A DNA stretch of 64,000 bases from Phyto melanocephala (GCA_941918925.1 OW799233.1:135438533-135502532); one strand, 5' to 3'. Counted from the stretch's first letter, positions 1-12,046 are shown. Program-made: numbers and translations. Notes: generated by a model from the letters alone, not told the origin.

Positions 1-141
1 AGCTAGATCGCCATTAAATGAAACCAGGACTTAGAAAGTATATACTTTATGGGCTCTAAAATGGATATTTCGATGTGTTACTAACGAAATGGCAAAATGG
101 ATAAAACTTTATACCATTTTTTTTGGTGGTTGGTATAAAAA
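1..141 (-). mobile_element. DINE-1-like group A element, 5' end, cut by window edge
   Basis: Reading the minus strand, this is the first 140 bases of a group A element: a TATAC-type start with a short AT-rich hairpin, then the block 'cacatcgaaatatccatttt', then the conserved 'cataaagtatat' segment. The same order occurs at 8700, 13358 and 29189. The rest lies outside the window. Confidence 0.75.
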
Positions 142-589
142 CCTTTTTAACAGACACGAACAATTCGATGTTGTCATTAATTTATAAACTAAATAAAGTC
201 AATCTTTGTACTTGGTTCCTTATTTTGTCGTTTTTGTAGAAATAATGTATTATTTAGTTCGCCAGAAGAAAAAAAAGGCCTTTGAGAAATGTATTCTTTC
301 ATATGAATACATTCATATGTACATAAATTTTTTTAAATAAAATTGATTGCAGTTGTCTTTTTTCATAAAAATTTTTTTGCAAAATTCAATTTTTAAAAGT
401 TGTTCATGTAAAGTAATTCATTTTTGTAAATTATTTTAAATATTTGACAAATTGAATCCATTTTAATTCATATTTATAGATATTTCTTCACAAAAATATT
501 GATGAAAGTTTATAACTTGTTTATAAATCGAAATTTCAAAGTAATCAATTTTGTTACCCCTTTATAAGCCATGAATCATTTTTGTTTAT
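142..589. other. AT-rich intergenic DNA, no gene seen
   Basis: Runs of A and T with many stops in all frames. No splice-compatible exon or repeat family was recognised. Confidence 0.6.
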
Positions 590-1047
590 AAAGGCGACAC
601 TAAATGATTTCTAATATGATAGAAATGAATACAATTTTCTTTTTCATTTTAGTCATTATTTAATTTTTTGCTTAATATTATAAAAACCGAATTACATTTA
701 ATTAGTAATCTTGGCAGCAAAATAAAACAAAGAATAATATCCTATTGGTAAGGACCCTTGTTAATCCTCTTTATATAGTTTGAATAGTCAATAGTTTTAT
801 ACTTAAAATAACCTTTATGTACACTATTATAGTAATTTAATTTTTAGTTTTTTTATACAATATATTTAATTATTTTTGGATAGTTATTTGCTTACTTTTT
901 CCAAGAATCCCAAATTTTCGGATAACTTCAACAAAAATAAGTAATTATGCCGTTCAAAAGTAACTATGTGTATCTCCATAATTTTTTACTTACTAAATAC
1001 GTAAAGATTTTGCTGAAAGAATTTTTAAACAGGACTGAACTAGAAAT

Positions 1048-1605
1048 TTAGCCATGCACCATTTTCCAATTGCATTTACTAAGCGGCAGCTTAATAATGG
1101 CTGCAGGATAGATAAAAATAATAACAAGAAATTAATGTTTTAAAGTTCTTTTCTCAGCGAATAAATGAGATACTAACATATTCCTAAGATGCAAGCTTTT
1201 TGCCATAGCTTACATTCATTAGCAAAATATATATACAAACCACCATATTCACCACATACAGGACTTTGACCGCGACCACAATTTTCTATACATCGTGATT
1301 GACAATTAGCCTTGGTAGTGAGATACATATCTATTAAAAATTTAATTTTTGAATAAATTAATAATTGTTGCTTTACTGAAATAATAACTCGATCCAAATG
1401 TTATTTAGTTTATTACCGATTCCAGTTTCATTAACTTTTTTCTCCATATGACAATAGTTGCGAAAGATATAGCAATTGGTACGAGAAATGCCAAAAACAG
1501 GTCTCATTTTATTGTCACAAGTTACATTGTGTTTTGAACCTGCAAATAATCCGGAAATAGGCACAAAACGATAGCGACAAAGCAGAGTAATTGTAGGCAA
1601 ATCAT
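1048..1605 (-). pseudogene. K1: double-Kazal secreted protein, frame broken by 7-nt deletion
   Basis: Minus-strand three-exon gene: exon 1 1417-1605, exon 2 1178-1330, exon 3 1048-1100. Exon 1 starts ATG ATT TGC and encodes a hydrophobic signal peptide, but is 189 nt where K2 and K3 have 196. Next to K2 it lacks 7 nt (AGTTACA) just after the signal peptide, so the ATG frame reaches TAA at codon 28. After the deletion the family frame continues and keeps FRNYCHM. Exon 2 encodes a full Kazal core with PVCGEYGG and YFANEC; its predicted P1 residue is Arg, the only basic P1 in the cluster. Exon 3 ends MVHG-stop. All splice sites (GTAATA/AG, GTTAGT/AG) are intact, so the lesion is recent, or a sequencing error. 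Protease inhibitor by family; the target is unknown. Confidence 0.8.
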
Positions 1606-1670
1606 TTTACAATTAATGTTTCAGTAAGATACTTCGTTTTAAAGTCAACTTTATGTACTTATTATTTGGG

Positions 1671-1678
1671 CTTTTATA
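1671..1678 (-). promoter_or_regulatory. TATA box of K1
   Basis: TATAAAAG on the minus strand, 66 nt before the ATG. The surrounding 60 nt are nearly identical in K2 and K3. Confidence 0.65.
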
Positions 1679-2047
1679 GCAAACCAACTTTTAAATTTTC
1701 AGGAATTTGTGTTTTTTTTTTTAATTGTTTTAATTTAATTAAGTTTTCTATAAAATATCAATTTGCCAAAGAAAAGTTAAAGCATCTTTTGTTCTGCCCT
1801 TACTTATATACATATACATATTTAATTAAATAAAAAATTATTTAAATAACCTTATTTTTAGTTAAATAAAAATTTAAGCTATTTCGTTTTATCATAATGG
1901 CACGTGTATTCTATTTTTTTTTATTAAGAAATTAATTAGTACGTAAACGAAAAAAATAGCGTTTATAAAAGCATTTTTAAAATCTATCAACATAAGATTA
2001 GTTATAGTAAGAGTACTATATTCGGCTGTAAGTAAGAGTATTATAGT

Positions 2048-2549
2048 ATAGTAAGAGCACTATATTCGGCTGTGCCGAATTGTTGATACACACCACATAT
2101 TTTGTGTTCTTTTATAGCACAAATTTATTAAAAAAGGTAAAGCGGGCGTGTTACCTTTCATCATTGTTATGCCGGAAAATAAAGGTAACACGCCCACTTT
2201 GACGCCTACCTCCCATACAAAGTTTTATCTTAAATTCATATAATTTCTCTATGGGCAAAATTTTTAAAAGAATAAAGGACTATTTGAAATATCAAAGTTG
2301 TATTTATTAGTATAAACTATGTATATTGACACGCCTACTTCAATGCCCATTTTCATTGAAACACTAAATGTACGAAAATATTTGAATAGCAAATCGAAGT
2401 TGCACAAATAAAGTAAAACATATAAAAAGATTACTTAGTACATAGCGAATACTCTTAATAACAAAATAATAAATTTTGTGCTATAAAAGTACAAAAAATT
2501 GGTGGTGGGTATCACAAATTCGGTACAGCCGAAAATAGTGCTCTTGTTT
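2048..2549. mobile_element. Short DINE-1-like group A element with 3' termini at both ends
   Basis: The left edge reads 'gtaagagcactatattcggc' and the right edge is the inverse, ending 'agtgctcttgttt'. Both carry the hairpin and the 'caccacc/ggtggtg' subterminal motif. The inside is one group A internal unit ('acacgcccactttgacgcc'). An element with the 3' terminus on both sides is probably a rearranged or recombined copy. Confidence 0.65.
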
Positions 2550-3602
2550 TTTTTTTAAGTTAAGAACACATTTATGTTAAACAAACTTCTCACCGGTTAT
2601 TATATTTAATTGTTATTGCAACTAAAAACCTAGAAAAAATTATATAAGACATTTTTAAATATACAAAAAAATGTTTGCAAATGTTTTTGTTTTTTTTTTT
2701 TAAATAAAAACAATATACTGGCATGTGTAGACTATTTATTTTATTAGAAATTTTTCAACAACAAGCAAGATATCAATGCAATTATTTATACAACCTATAA
2801 ACTGAAAGCACGACTAATAGTCGTATTTTGGAAAATCCCGTAATCTAGCATCAGGGTCATTCAAAAATTTTCTGTGACTTTTAAATGTCTCTACAAAGCA
2901 ATATACATACATATACATACAACAATTATTTATACACTCACAAAGAATGTTATATGCTTATATGTATGTATATTGTCATATAATTATAGTTTGTAATTCC
3001 GTTAAATAAAGCATATATCTTTTAAAATCTTATGACTGGGGAAGTCGATTAAGCAATGTCCATTTGTCCGTGTGTATATTGAAATCAATTTTTTTAAGCC
3101 CCCCGATATTACCTAGATCCGCGTGTACACAAAGAATAAAGTATTGGTTGTAAGTACTACATAGTTGCCAATCGAATAGTTTAGTTGCGATAGTAGAATT
3201 TTATGGTTATATTTTGATTGCATGAGGAAATAAACACGACTGCCTCTGATTTTTTTCTTATATTTTTACCATAAAAATCAACTTTTTCCAGTCTTATCAT
3301 AATTTATAGACAGTTTTGTGACTACTTATGACTATGACATGCCTTTAGAGATATTCAAAAAAAAAAACTTTTGAACAACTCGGTCGGTCACTGATCGGCA
3401 AAGTTATAGTCGAAAAATATTTGGAAAAATATATGGTATATTTGTTTTATACATATATAAAATTTTTCAAACTCCTAAATGACTTTCGTACACGTTGAAA
3501 AAACTAATAAATAGGTTTCAAACTAAATGAGATATAAGCAGCATAATACAACTGCTTCGAAAATCGATTTTTTTCAGTTTCTACACCACCGAGAGAAAAA
3601 AA
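2550..3602. other. AT-rich DNA with old DINE-1-like fragments
   Basis: No gene seen. 3029-3125 matches the group B segment containing 'gtcgattaagc' and 'ttgaaatcaa' in plus orientation. 3290-3600 resembles a group C interior found inverted at 15440-15680 (shared 'actaataaataggtttcaaac'-type text). The rest is not recognisable. Confidence 0.5.
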
Positions 3603-4956
3603 ATAAGTAAGAGTACTATATTGGGCTTTGCCGAATTTTTTATCTCGACCACCAATTTTTTGCACTTTTATAGCAAAAAATGTATTATTTTGTTATTAAC
3701 AGTAATCGCTATGGAATAATCTCTTAAATATGTGAATACCTTGTATACAAAACTTGTATATAAGAAGTATTCTGGCAAAATTTGAGCCCCCTAGCTTTTT
3801 CGGTTTGACCAGTAAGATACAGAGTGTAAAAAATCATAGCTTAAATGGCGAATATAAGAGTCATATACTGATACATCGACCCTCACAATACTGATAATAA
3901 ATTAAAGGGTTTGACCAGGAGAATTCATTAAACCATTACAAAAGTGTTAAGTTCAGATGGCGTCTGAAACAAAAAGGCGGAAAATTTTTCTTAACCCTAT
4001 CAATATGGGCATTAAATGAAAGAGCTTTGTAGAACGCAGTTAACTATGTTAAAATTCTAAATCAAGGATGGCGTCGGAAGTAATAAATAAAATGGCTTTT
4101 AATATGAAAACTGAAATCTATACTAAGCTACGATGTAGTCTGTCTACTAGGGTGATCGATTATTCGACATTTTTAATAAACCGGGTTTTAAATAGTTTGA
4201 AATTTAGAATTACAGAAAAAACCGGTTGCTTTTTTGGAAATTTTAGAAAAAAACCAGTTAACCGGTCGAATACATAAAATATAATTCTTTCTTATAACCA
4301 TGACAGAGATACATACATATATAGGTATAAACTAGTTTGTTTTATGGTTTAATTGCATTTTAAGTTTAAATTCAATGGTATTATTATAACATGCCGTTAT
4401 TTGAAATTAAAAAAAATCTTTGTTACAAGGAGGTTGTAATAATGAAAAATATTAAAAAGTCACTTCACTGCTCACTGTAGTCAAATTTACCTTTTACTAA
4501 CATTAACTTTGTAGGCAAGTTGTAATAATGACCCTTTGTGTGCCAAACTATTTTAGTATACAAGTCATATGTTATCAAATATATAAGTAAAGCTAGTCTT
4601 TAGTACAAATCGCTAAATTTTGTAGAAGCAAAATATTATAAAATTCGAAAATGAGATCAAAAGGTATTGCAAAGTAAAATTTTTTGAGTAATAAATATTG
4701 TATGGTACGTTTGATTACAAAGATAAATGAACATAAAACTAAAAATGAAAAAAACCGGCTTCTGTGAGTAAAAAAACCGGTGTATTCGACATTCGAAAAA
4801 TTAACATTTGAAAAAAAAACCGCCAGCTGAAACAGTAAAAAACCAGGTTTTCCACCGGTTTTAAAACCGAGTCGATCACCCTACTATCTACATGGTGGTT
4901 GGTGATGGGTATTATTATCAAATTCAACATGCCCGATTTTATCACTATTACTTATT
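3603..4956. mobile_element. Decayed DINE-1-like (A/C) remnant hosting a hAT-like MITE
   Basis: Starts with a degenerate 'agtaagagtactatattggg' terminus and the 'accaccaattttt' subterminal motif. It passes into group C text ('gatggcgtcggaa', 'aagctacgatgt') and ends near 4956 with a decayed plus-orientation terminus ('gggtattattatcaaattc'). It is interrupted by the 736-nt insertion at 4148-4883. Confidence 0.55.
4148..4883. mobile_element. hAT-like non-autonomous element (MITE)
   Basis: The ends are inverted copies of TAGGGTGATCGA. They are flanked by ctgtctac (4140-4147) and ctatctac (4884-4891), an 8-nt target duplication with one mismatch. An 8-nt duplication and a TAGGG-type end fit the hAT superfamily. 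The interior repeats 'aaaccggtt'-type motifs on both sides and has no transposase. Removing it restores the group C sequence of its host repeat. Confidence 0.7.
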
Positions 4957-4961
4957 TTGTA

Positions 4962-5480
4962 CTAGCCGCCCGGTACGTGCTTCGATACGTATCGAGTGAA
5001 ATAATAAAAAAAAACTACATGTATTAGGTCCAAAGATACAAAATGACCGATTTTACCCATTTTTAGCTCTTTTCCCTCTAAATTTCAAAATTTCGAAAAA
5101 GTACAAAAATTCATTATAGATTGTTTTAAGGAGGGTAAAACTACGTTATTACTTTTTTCCTATTGCTATCCCTCTCAAAGATAGATGCTGTTCAAAAAAG
5201 TACCAAAATTTAGTTTTTAACCGTTTTATCCCCTTAAAACTCAAAATTTCCAAAAAGTACCAGACATTTATCCAATTATTTTTAACAGGCTCTTTGGTCC
5301 TTTCCGAATTTTTGTGATATTTTAATTGAGCCCGGAGATACTTTGTTACCGATTTTACCCTTTTTGACCCGTAAACCGCTCAACTGATTTTGTGCAAACA
5401 TTTCATCGAATTCGGTTAGACCGTTCATGAGTAATAAAGTCACAACGCACTTGCAACAATTCTTTATATATATACATAAT
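4962..5480 (-). mobile_element. Old Helitron-type element
   Basis: On the minus strand it begins with a TATATATATAAAG-type 5' end near 5480. It finishes at 4962 with a palindromic hairpin (CGATACGTATCG) followed by GCGGCTAGT, the CTAG plus T expected of a Helitron. Internal text ('accgattttaccc', 'aaagtac') resembles the Helitron at 63577. No ORF. Confidence 0.5.
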
Positions 5481-5493
5481 GTGAGCGTAAACT

Positions 5494-5667
5494 GCATAAT
5501 AAGCAAGTCAGATCACTACATTTGGCTGAGCCAAATTTTTGATATCTACCACCAATTTTATGTACTTTTATAGAAAGAAAATCATTATGGAATAATCTAA
5601 AATATATACTTATACTAAAATATGTATCACACTCTATGTGTATGACCGATTTCATTTTTATTATTTA
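5494..5667 (-). mobile_element. DINE-1-like group A 3' end fragment
   Basis: Degenerate ACAAGTAAGAG-type terminus, palindrome 'tttggctgagccaaa' and 'accaccaattttatg' subterminal motif. It is interrupted by the Helitron at 5668, and group A text resumes after it. Confidence 0.55.
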
Positions 5668-6531
5668 CTAGCCAAACCCGGCGCGCGTTGCTACGCCCCT
5701 TAATGAATCGAAATGCATTCTGAATTTTAATTGAATATCAAGTGCAAAAACCTAAAAATTATAATTTTTTTTTATGGGCGTGGCATTGCCCACTTTACTA
5801 ATCACGAAATTGTAAAGTCATAACAGCTCAATATGTGTGCAAAGTTTCAGAAGAATCGGACCAGTGCAAGTACCTCAAAATTATAATTGTTTTTATATGC
5901 GTGGCATTGCCCACTTTTCTAATCACGAAATTGTAAAGTCATAACAGCTCAATATGTATGCAAAGTTTCACAATAATCGGTCCAGTGCAAGTACCTCAAA
6001 ATGATACCTATTTTTTATGGGCGTGGCACTGCCCACTTTTCTAATCACGAAATTATTTAGTCATTACAGCTCGATATGTGTGCAAAGTTTCAGAAAAGTC
6101 GGTCTGGTGCAAGTACCTCAAAATTATAACCTTTTTTATGGGCGTGGCCCTGCCCACTTTTTTAATCACGAAATTATATGGTTATGACAGCTTAGTATGT
6201 GTGCAAAGTTTCAGAAAAATTGGTCCAGTGCAAGTACCTCAAAATTAAAACTTTTTTAGGGGCGTGGCCCCGCCACTTTTCTTATCACAAAATTATTTAG
6301 TCATGACAGCTCGATATGTGTGCAAAGTTTCAGAAAAATCGGTCCAGTGCAAGTAGCTAAAACTGATAACTAATTTTTGTGGGCGTGGCCCCGCCCACTT
6401 TTTTCCACCCATAAACACTCCCTGGTATGTGTACAACAACTTGCCAAAGTTTGAGTCCGATCGGTTTTACAGTTTCGGAGTCTATAGCTAACACACACAC
6501 ACACACAGAGTTTCACTTTTATATATATAGA
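5668..6531 (-). mobile_element. Non-autonomous Helitron with internal tandem repeats
   Basis: On the minus strand it starts TCTATATATATAAAAGTGAA at 6531, then a (GT)n tract. It carries about six units of roughly 120 nt, each holding a 'gggcgtggc/gcccactttt' block and 'aaactttgcacacat', and ends with a GGCG...CGCC hairpin and GGCTAG at 5668. Inserted between A and T, as Helitrons do. No Rep/helicase ORF. Near-identical relatives lie at 7722, 48082 and 58979. Confidence 0.85.
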
Positions 6532-7234
6532 TTTATTTTCTTAAATTAAGTCTTGTAATAAAACCTTAGGAGTGATACAATGTTGTATTTTTACGGAAAC
6601 TAAAGAGCAGAATTTGATAACCAGAGGTAGTTAAAAAATAATATTACCTGTATGAGAGCATAACATCTCCTGCTCTTTAAATAATATAATTAATGTTTGA
6701 ATTTCACAAAGAAAATCCTTTTTTGATTTATTTTTTTCCAAAATTTTTGTTATAATTATATGAATTTAAAACAATTTTAACAAATTAAAAGAAAATTAAT
6801 TAAAAAGAACCCTATATGTGCAAAATTTCATTTCCTAATACATAAAATTCTATCGATTTAATGAGCTTTTAAATTTCATTGATAGCTGTGACAGTCGGGC
6901 GTTAAAGTCGGCATGCCGAAGTAATTTCTGCAAATGAATAAAAATATTTTTTACAAAAAATTCCTTTAATATTTCACAATCTTGGTTCTTAGAGAAATAA
7001 CACAAACTAACGACAGCACATAATATTCATTCATTTTCTGGGATTATAATTACATTGATCTGAAAGCTAAGTCTGCGAAATTTTATCATCCTGCATCTAT
7101 ATCTGTCGGTTTTATGAGCTTTTGAATTTCATTAACAGTGTGCGTTAAAGTAGGCGTGTCAAAGTCGTTTCTGCTAATGAATACAACGTAGGTATTTCAA
7201 TATAGTCCTTTATTATTCCAAAATCTTTATTCAT
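6532..7234. mobile_element. Old group A interior, minus orientation
   Basis: 6840-7234 holds two diverged group A internal units ('gagcttttaaatttcattga', 'gcgttaaagtaggcgtgtc'). 6532-6800 is AT-rich and not recognised. No gene. Confidence 0.5.
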
Positions 7235-7417
7235 AAAGGAATTATATGAATTTGATGTAAAACGTTATATGGCAGGTGGGCGTAAGAGTAGGCGTGTCAC
7301 ATTGATTTTCTGTTAGAACAAAGCCTTTGCCAAAAAGCAACGTTCTCAAAATTTCAGAATTGTATATCATATTCTGTAGGTTTTATGTCGTTTTAAATCT
7401 ATATATATAAAAGTGAA

Positions 7418-7460
<43 letters not shown>

Positions 7461-7742
7461 GCTATGGACTCCGAAACTGTAAAACCGATCGGGCTCAAAC
7501 TTTGGCAAGTTGTTGTACACATACCAGGGAGTGTTTATGGGTGAAAAAAAGTGGGCGGAAAGGAATTATATGAATTTGATGTAAAACGTTATATGGCAGG
7601 TGGGCGTAAGAGTAGGCGTGTCACATTGATTTTCTGTTAGAACAAAGCCTTTGCCAAAAAGCAACGTTCTCAAAATTTCAGAATTGTATATCATATTCTG
7701 TAGGTTTTATGTCGTTTTAAATCTATATATATAAAAGTGAAA

Positions 7743-7773
<31 letters not shown>

Positions 7774-7866
7774 CTATAGACTCCGAAACTGTAAAACCGA
7801 TCGGGCTCAAACTTTGGCAAGTTGTTGTACACATACCAGGGAGTGTTTATGGGTGAAAAAAAGTGG
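7235..7866 (+). repeat. 324-nt tandem duplication containing a Helitron 5' end
   Basis: The segment from 'aaaggaattatatgaatttg' at 7235 recurs at 7559 with very few differences. Each copy contains the end of a group A interior plus the first ~160 nt of a Helitron (TC at 7398 and at 7722). The junction is 'gtgggcgg/aaagga' at 7558/7559. The (GT)n tract differs in length. Only the second copy continues into the full Helitron. Confidence 0.8.
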
Positions 7867-8594
7867 GCGGGGCCACGCCCATAAAAATTAGTTATCAGTT
7901 TTAGCTACTTGCACTTGACCGATTTTTCTGAAACTTTGCACACATATCGAGCTGTCATGACTAAATAATTTTGTGATAAGAAAAGTGGGCGGGGCCACGC
8001 CCCTAAAAAAGTTTTAAAATTGAGGTACTTGCACTGGACCGATTTTTCTGAAACTTTGCACACATACTAAGCTGTCATAACCATATAATTTCGTGATTAG
8101 AAAAGTGGGCAGTGCCACGCCCACAAAAAGAGGTTATAATTTTAAGGTACTTGCACCAGACCGATTTTTCTGAAACTTTGCACACATATTGAGCTGTCAT
8201 GATTTAATAATTTCGTGATTATAAAAGTGGGCAGTGCCACGCCCATAAAAAATAGGTATCATTTTGAGGTACTTGCACTGGACCGATTATACTGAAACTT
8301 TGCACACACATTGAGCTGTTACGACTTTACAATTTCGTGATTAGAAAAGTGGGCAGGGCCACGCCCATAAAAATAATTATAATTTTGAGGTACTTGCACT
8401 GGTCCGATTTTTCTGAGACTTTGCACACATATTGAGCTGTTATGACTTTACAATTTCGTGATTAAAAAAGTAGGCAATGCCACGCCCATAAAAAAAATTA
8501 TAATATTTAGGTTTTTGCATTTGATATTCAATTAAAATTCAGAATGCATTTTGATTCATTAAGGGGCGTAGCAACGCGCGCCGGGTTTGGCTAG
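7722..8594 (+). mobile_element. Non-autonomous Helitron with internal tandem repeats
   Basis: Starts TCTATATATATAAAAGTGAA and ends with hairpin 'ggcgtagcaacgcgcgcc', then GGCTAG, then T. Six to seven ~120-nt units lie inside. Same family as 5668-6531, in the opposite orientation. Confidence 0.85.
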
Positions 8595-8699
8595 TATTAA
8601 ATATACCACAAAAGACACTGTGGGGTAAAAATTTGTGTACATTTTGATCTATTACTTTTTTCGTAATGTTTAGATTTGAGCAACTATCTAGGAAACATA

Positions 8700-10333
8700 T
8701 TTTTATACCCGCCACCAAAAAAATGGTGGGGGTATATAAATTTTGTCATTCCGTTTGTAACACATCGAAATATCCATTTTAGACCCCATAAAGTATATAT
8801 ATTCTGAATCAGGGTTCGATTTGATGACGATCTAGCTATATCCGTCCGTTTGTTTGGTATTGAAAATGGGCTAAATCGGAATATTAGGAAGTGAGTTATA
8901 GCTCGTAATTCAAGAGTAGGTCGAAAAAACCGTGTCCTTCGAACATCGATTAAAATGGAATTGTGTCCGAACGCATTAACATACAGTCTTGAAATCTCGA
9001 ATAAATATTTCTCGGGTCAAAACAATATCTCTCCCCAAATTGCTTACATTTCTGCATTAGGAAGGGAGTTATAGATAAAAATGTACGAAAATTTATAGCG
9101 CGCAGTGTAATTTTCAGTATATTTTAAATTTAAAACCTAATAAAACGGACAAAATTAGATGTACGATTCTGAAATTTTGTACACTTTGCTTTTTGGTGAG
9201 AGGCTTTTTTGTAACGGAAAATCAATGTGCCACGCCCACTTTTACGCCCACCTCCCATATTACGTTTTAACTAAATTTCATATAATTTCTCTATAAATAA
9301 AGGTTTATCTACCGTAAATGAAATTCAAAAGCTCATAAAACCGCCAAAATTAGAGGTATGATGATGAAATTTGCTACATATATCATTCTAATCAATGTAA
9401 TTGTTGTGCCAAAAATTTTAAGTGACACGCCTACTTTAACGCCTACTTCCCATATAACGGTTTATCTTAAATTCATGTAATTTCTCTATAGACAAAGTTT
9501 TTGGGAAAATAAAGGACTATAGTGAAATATCTAAGTTGTATTTATTAGCAGAAACTTTATTGACACGCCTACTTTAACGCCCACTATCACTAAAAGACTA
9601 AATTTACGAAAATATTTTACTATCATATCGAAGTTATTAAGGGTGGTTAAATTTTAAGGGCCGATGTTTTTAAATAAAACACAAATTATTTAAGAAATTA
9701 TTATCATTTTTATTTATAATAATAATATTTTTATGGTTCAATTATGTATGACACAAAATATCGGCCAAATGCACCACAAATCATTAGCGCCACTCCTCTA
9801 TCTGATGGTCAAAATTTTCAATTAAAAAGTTGATGCTTAATTGTTGGGCACGATGATGAGTCGAGGTTGACTGCTCTTTTACCAGAATGCATTCACGGGT
9901 GCTCTCACCTTTTATACAGACCTGTTTTGCGGAAATTTAAATATTTTTTATAATTCTTCCGATTGTGGACGTATTTGAACGATTATGATGACCAAAACAA
10001 TTACGAAGTGCACAAAATGTATTTTGATTTGCACGCCCATTTTAATAAGAAACCTGAATAACTTTAATACGTTGCTCATTTGCGTGTCTTTCCACTGTTC
10101 AAATTGAGTTAGTTTGAGATTGAGATGTCAAATGAAATGCAAAAAAAAAAACTTGTTTATGTGTGGTTCACCTTCAACATGGGATCCTCTACAAAGAAAG
10201 TGATAAATATTTTATTATAAAGAGATTATTCCATAGCGATTAACAAAATAATAAATATTGTGTTTTAGATGTACACAAAATTGGTGGTGGGTATAAAAGA
10301 TTCGGCACAGCCGAATATAGTGCTCTTACTTGT
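8700..10333 (+). mobile_element. DINE-1-like group A element, full length
   Basis: The 5' end TTTTATACCCGCCACC is followed by a hairpin with ATGGTGGGGGTAT. Then come 'cataaagtatatatattctg', 'gtccgtccgt', two or more internal units with 'gccacgcccacttttacgcc', a group-specific tail ('aaaatatcggccaaatg') and the 3' end 'ggtggtgggtataaaagatt' + CGGCACAGCCG + GTGCTCTTACTTGTT. The order matches Drosophila DINE-1/INE-1. No protein is encoded. Confidence 0.85.
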
Positions 10334-10359
10334 TTTATCATATCTTAGTTCTTTATAAA

Positions 10360-10640
10360 GGGATTTTTCTGATTTTAAATACTGATCTGCTGTCGAACAT
10401 TTCTGATAATATGGTACCTTACGTGGGTCTTGAAAAAGCCTGAGGGCTTAAAAAATTGATTTCAACATGCACATGGACAGGTAGACAGACTGACAGACGA
10501 ACAATGCTTCCCTATTCACAACCTTTAGAAAATACTTACTTTATGGGGTCGGAAATAAAAAATTGTAGAAATTTCACACAAAATGACAAACCTATATATA
10601 CTCACTGTGAAGGGTATCATTACACTTACTGTGAAGTGTA
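10360..10640 (-). mobile_element. DINE-1-like group B fragment
   Basis: Carries the group B block 'gatttcaacatgcacatgga', a 'cagactgacagacg' segment, 'actttatggggtcggaaat' and a degraded 'cactgtgaagggtat' 5' end. It lacks its ACAAGTAAGAG end. A short open frame here is only a shadow of the repeat. Confidence 0.6.
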
Positions 10641-11415
10641 TAAAAAGTATCCTTTAAAAACGCCGATTTTGTATTTGCCACCACAGACCACGCGATTTAA
10701 GAATATCGAGTAGAATTCAAACGGATAAGGCTTACTTAATGTAGAAATTAAAAATAATAAAACAGGCCTATCTGAAACAAATTCAATGAAATTTGATCAT
10801 GTTTATTGCCTCTTAATTAACCTTGAATAATATTTATTAACAGAGCTGACAATTTACAAAAGCATTTTAAAAATTATAAAAAAGGGTTTGTTCAATTTCT
10901 TGCAAAGTGACTATAAGACAATATATTATATTAAAAATACTGAATTATATCATTTTAATAATCTTGGCAGCAACCCGGCAAAATCTTATTGGAATTGTGT
11001 AATATTTTGTCATAATATCACACGTCACATCATTATTTTAAAATAAGGAAAAATATGCTGTTGATAATGAACTTCGTTAATCTTTTTATATAATTTCTGT
11101 AAACAATCAATAGTTTTATGCTTCAAAATTTACTTTGTGTACACTATTATAATTAATTAATTATTATTATTTTTATAAAAATTTTTTTTATTATTTTTGG
11201 ATAGTTATTTTCTTATTTTTTCAAGTATATTTGCAAGTGAGGGTCCTAATTTATGAGGCAACTCAAACAAAAATAAGTCGTTATGTGATACAAAAAGAAA
11301 TAATTTATGTCTCCAATTTTTGTAACTAACTTACTAGATAAGTTTTTAATAATTTTAAAAATTGTATCTTTTTAGCTTTAGCTGCACGCTTTTTAAACAG
11401 GGCTAAATTAGCAAT

Positions 11416-11981
11416 TTAGCCATGCACCATTTTCCAATTGCATTTACTAAGCGGCACCTTAATAATGGCTGCAGGATAGATAAAAATAATAAAAAGAAAT
11501 TAATGTATTAAAGTTTTCTTTGTAAACGTATAAAAGAAATACTAACATACTCCTATGAAGCAAGCTTCTTTCCATAGATTACATTCATTAGCAAAATATG
11601 TATACGAACCATAATATTCACCACATACAGGACTTTGAACAGAACCACAGTCTCTTTTACATCGTGATTGACAATAAGTCTTGGTAGTGAGATACATATC
11701 TATTGAAAATTAAATTTTCCAAAAGATTAATAATTGTTGTTTTACTTAAAAATTAACTCGATCGAAATGTTATTTAGTTTATTACCGATTCCAGTTTCAT
11801 TAACTTTTTTCTCCATATGACAATAGTTGCGAAAGATATAGCAATTGGTACGAGAAATGCCAAAAACAGGTTTCACATTATTGGCACAAGTGACATTGTG
11901 ATTTGAACCTGTAACTTGCAAATACTTTGGAAATAGGCACAAAACGATAGCGATTAAGCAGAGTAACTGGAGGCAAATCAT
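11416..11981 (-). CDS. K2: secreted double-Kazal protein, 133 aa
   Basis: Three exons on the minus strand: 11786-11981, 11547-11699, 11416-11468, with GT-AG phase-1 introns (donors GTAATA and GTTAGT). Residues 1 to about 24 form a signal peptide (LLCLIAIVLCLF core). Exon 1 then encodes a degenerate Kazal module with PVFG in place of PVCG, then NCYIFRNYCHM. Exon 2 encodes a canonical Kazal core: C-x7-C, PVCGEYYG, YTYFANEC and EAC. Exon 3 supplies the last cysteine (SKC) and ends MVHG. Predicted P1, two residues after the second Kazal cysteine, is Ser. Kazal proteins (MEROPS family I1) block serine proteases by a canonical loop; secretion is inferred, and the target is unknown. Nearest relative is K1, which has lost 7 nt. 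The ATG is chosen because it is shared by all copies. Confidence 0.9.
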
Positions 11982-12046
11982 TTTACTATCAATGTTTCAG
12001 TAAGATACTTCGTTTTAAAGTCAACTTTATGTACTTATTATTGGGG

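Larger units (their letters stand above)
590..1990. repeat. Segmental duplication unit carrying K1 (copy 1 of 3)
   Basis: This block aligns by eye with 10790-12375 and 22480-23887. Shared landmarks are a downstream 'aatcttggcagcaa' block, the three exons and both introns, the TATA region and the far-upstream stretch ending near 'aatggcacgtgt'. Copies 1 and 2 are the most alike. The edges are approximate because they fade into AT-rich sequence. Confidence 0.7.

Noticed and set aside
7420..7458. GT repeats as regulatory or Z-DNA sites
   Set aside because: They are a fixed part of the Helitron 5' end in every copy and vary in length like ordinary microsatellites.
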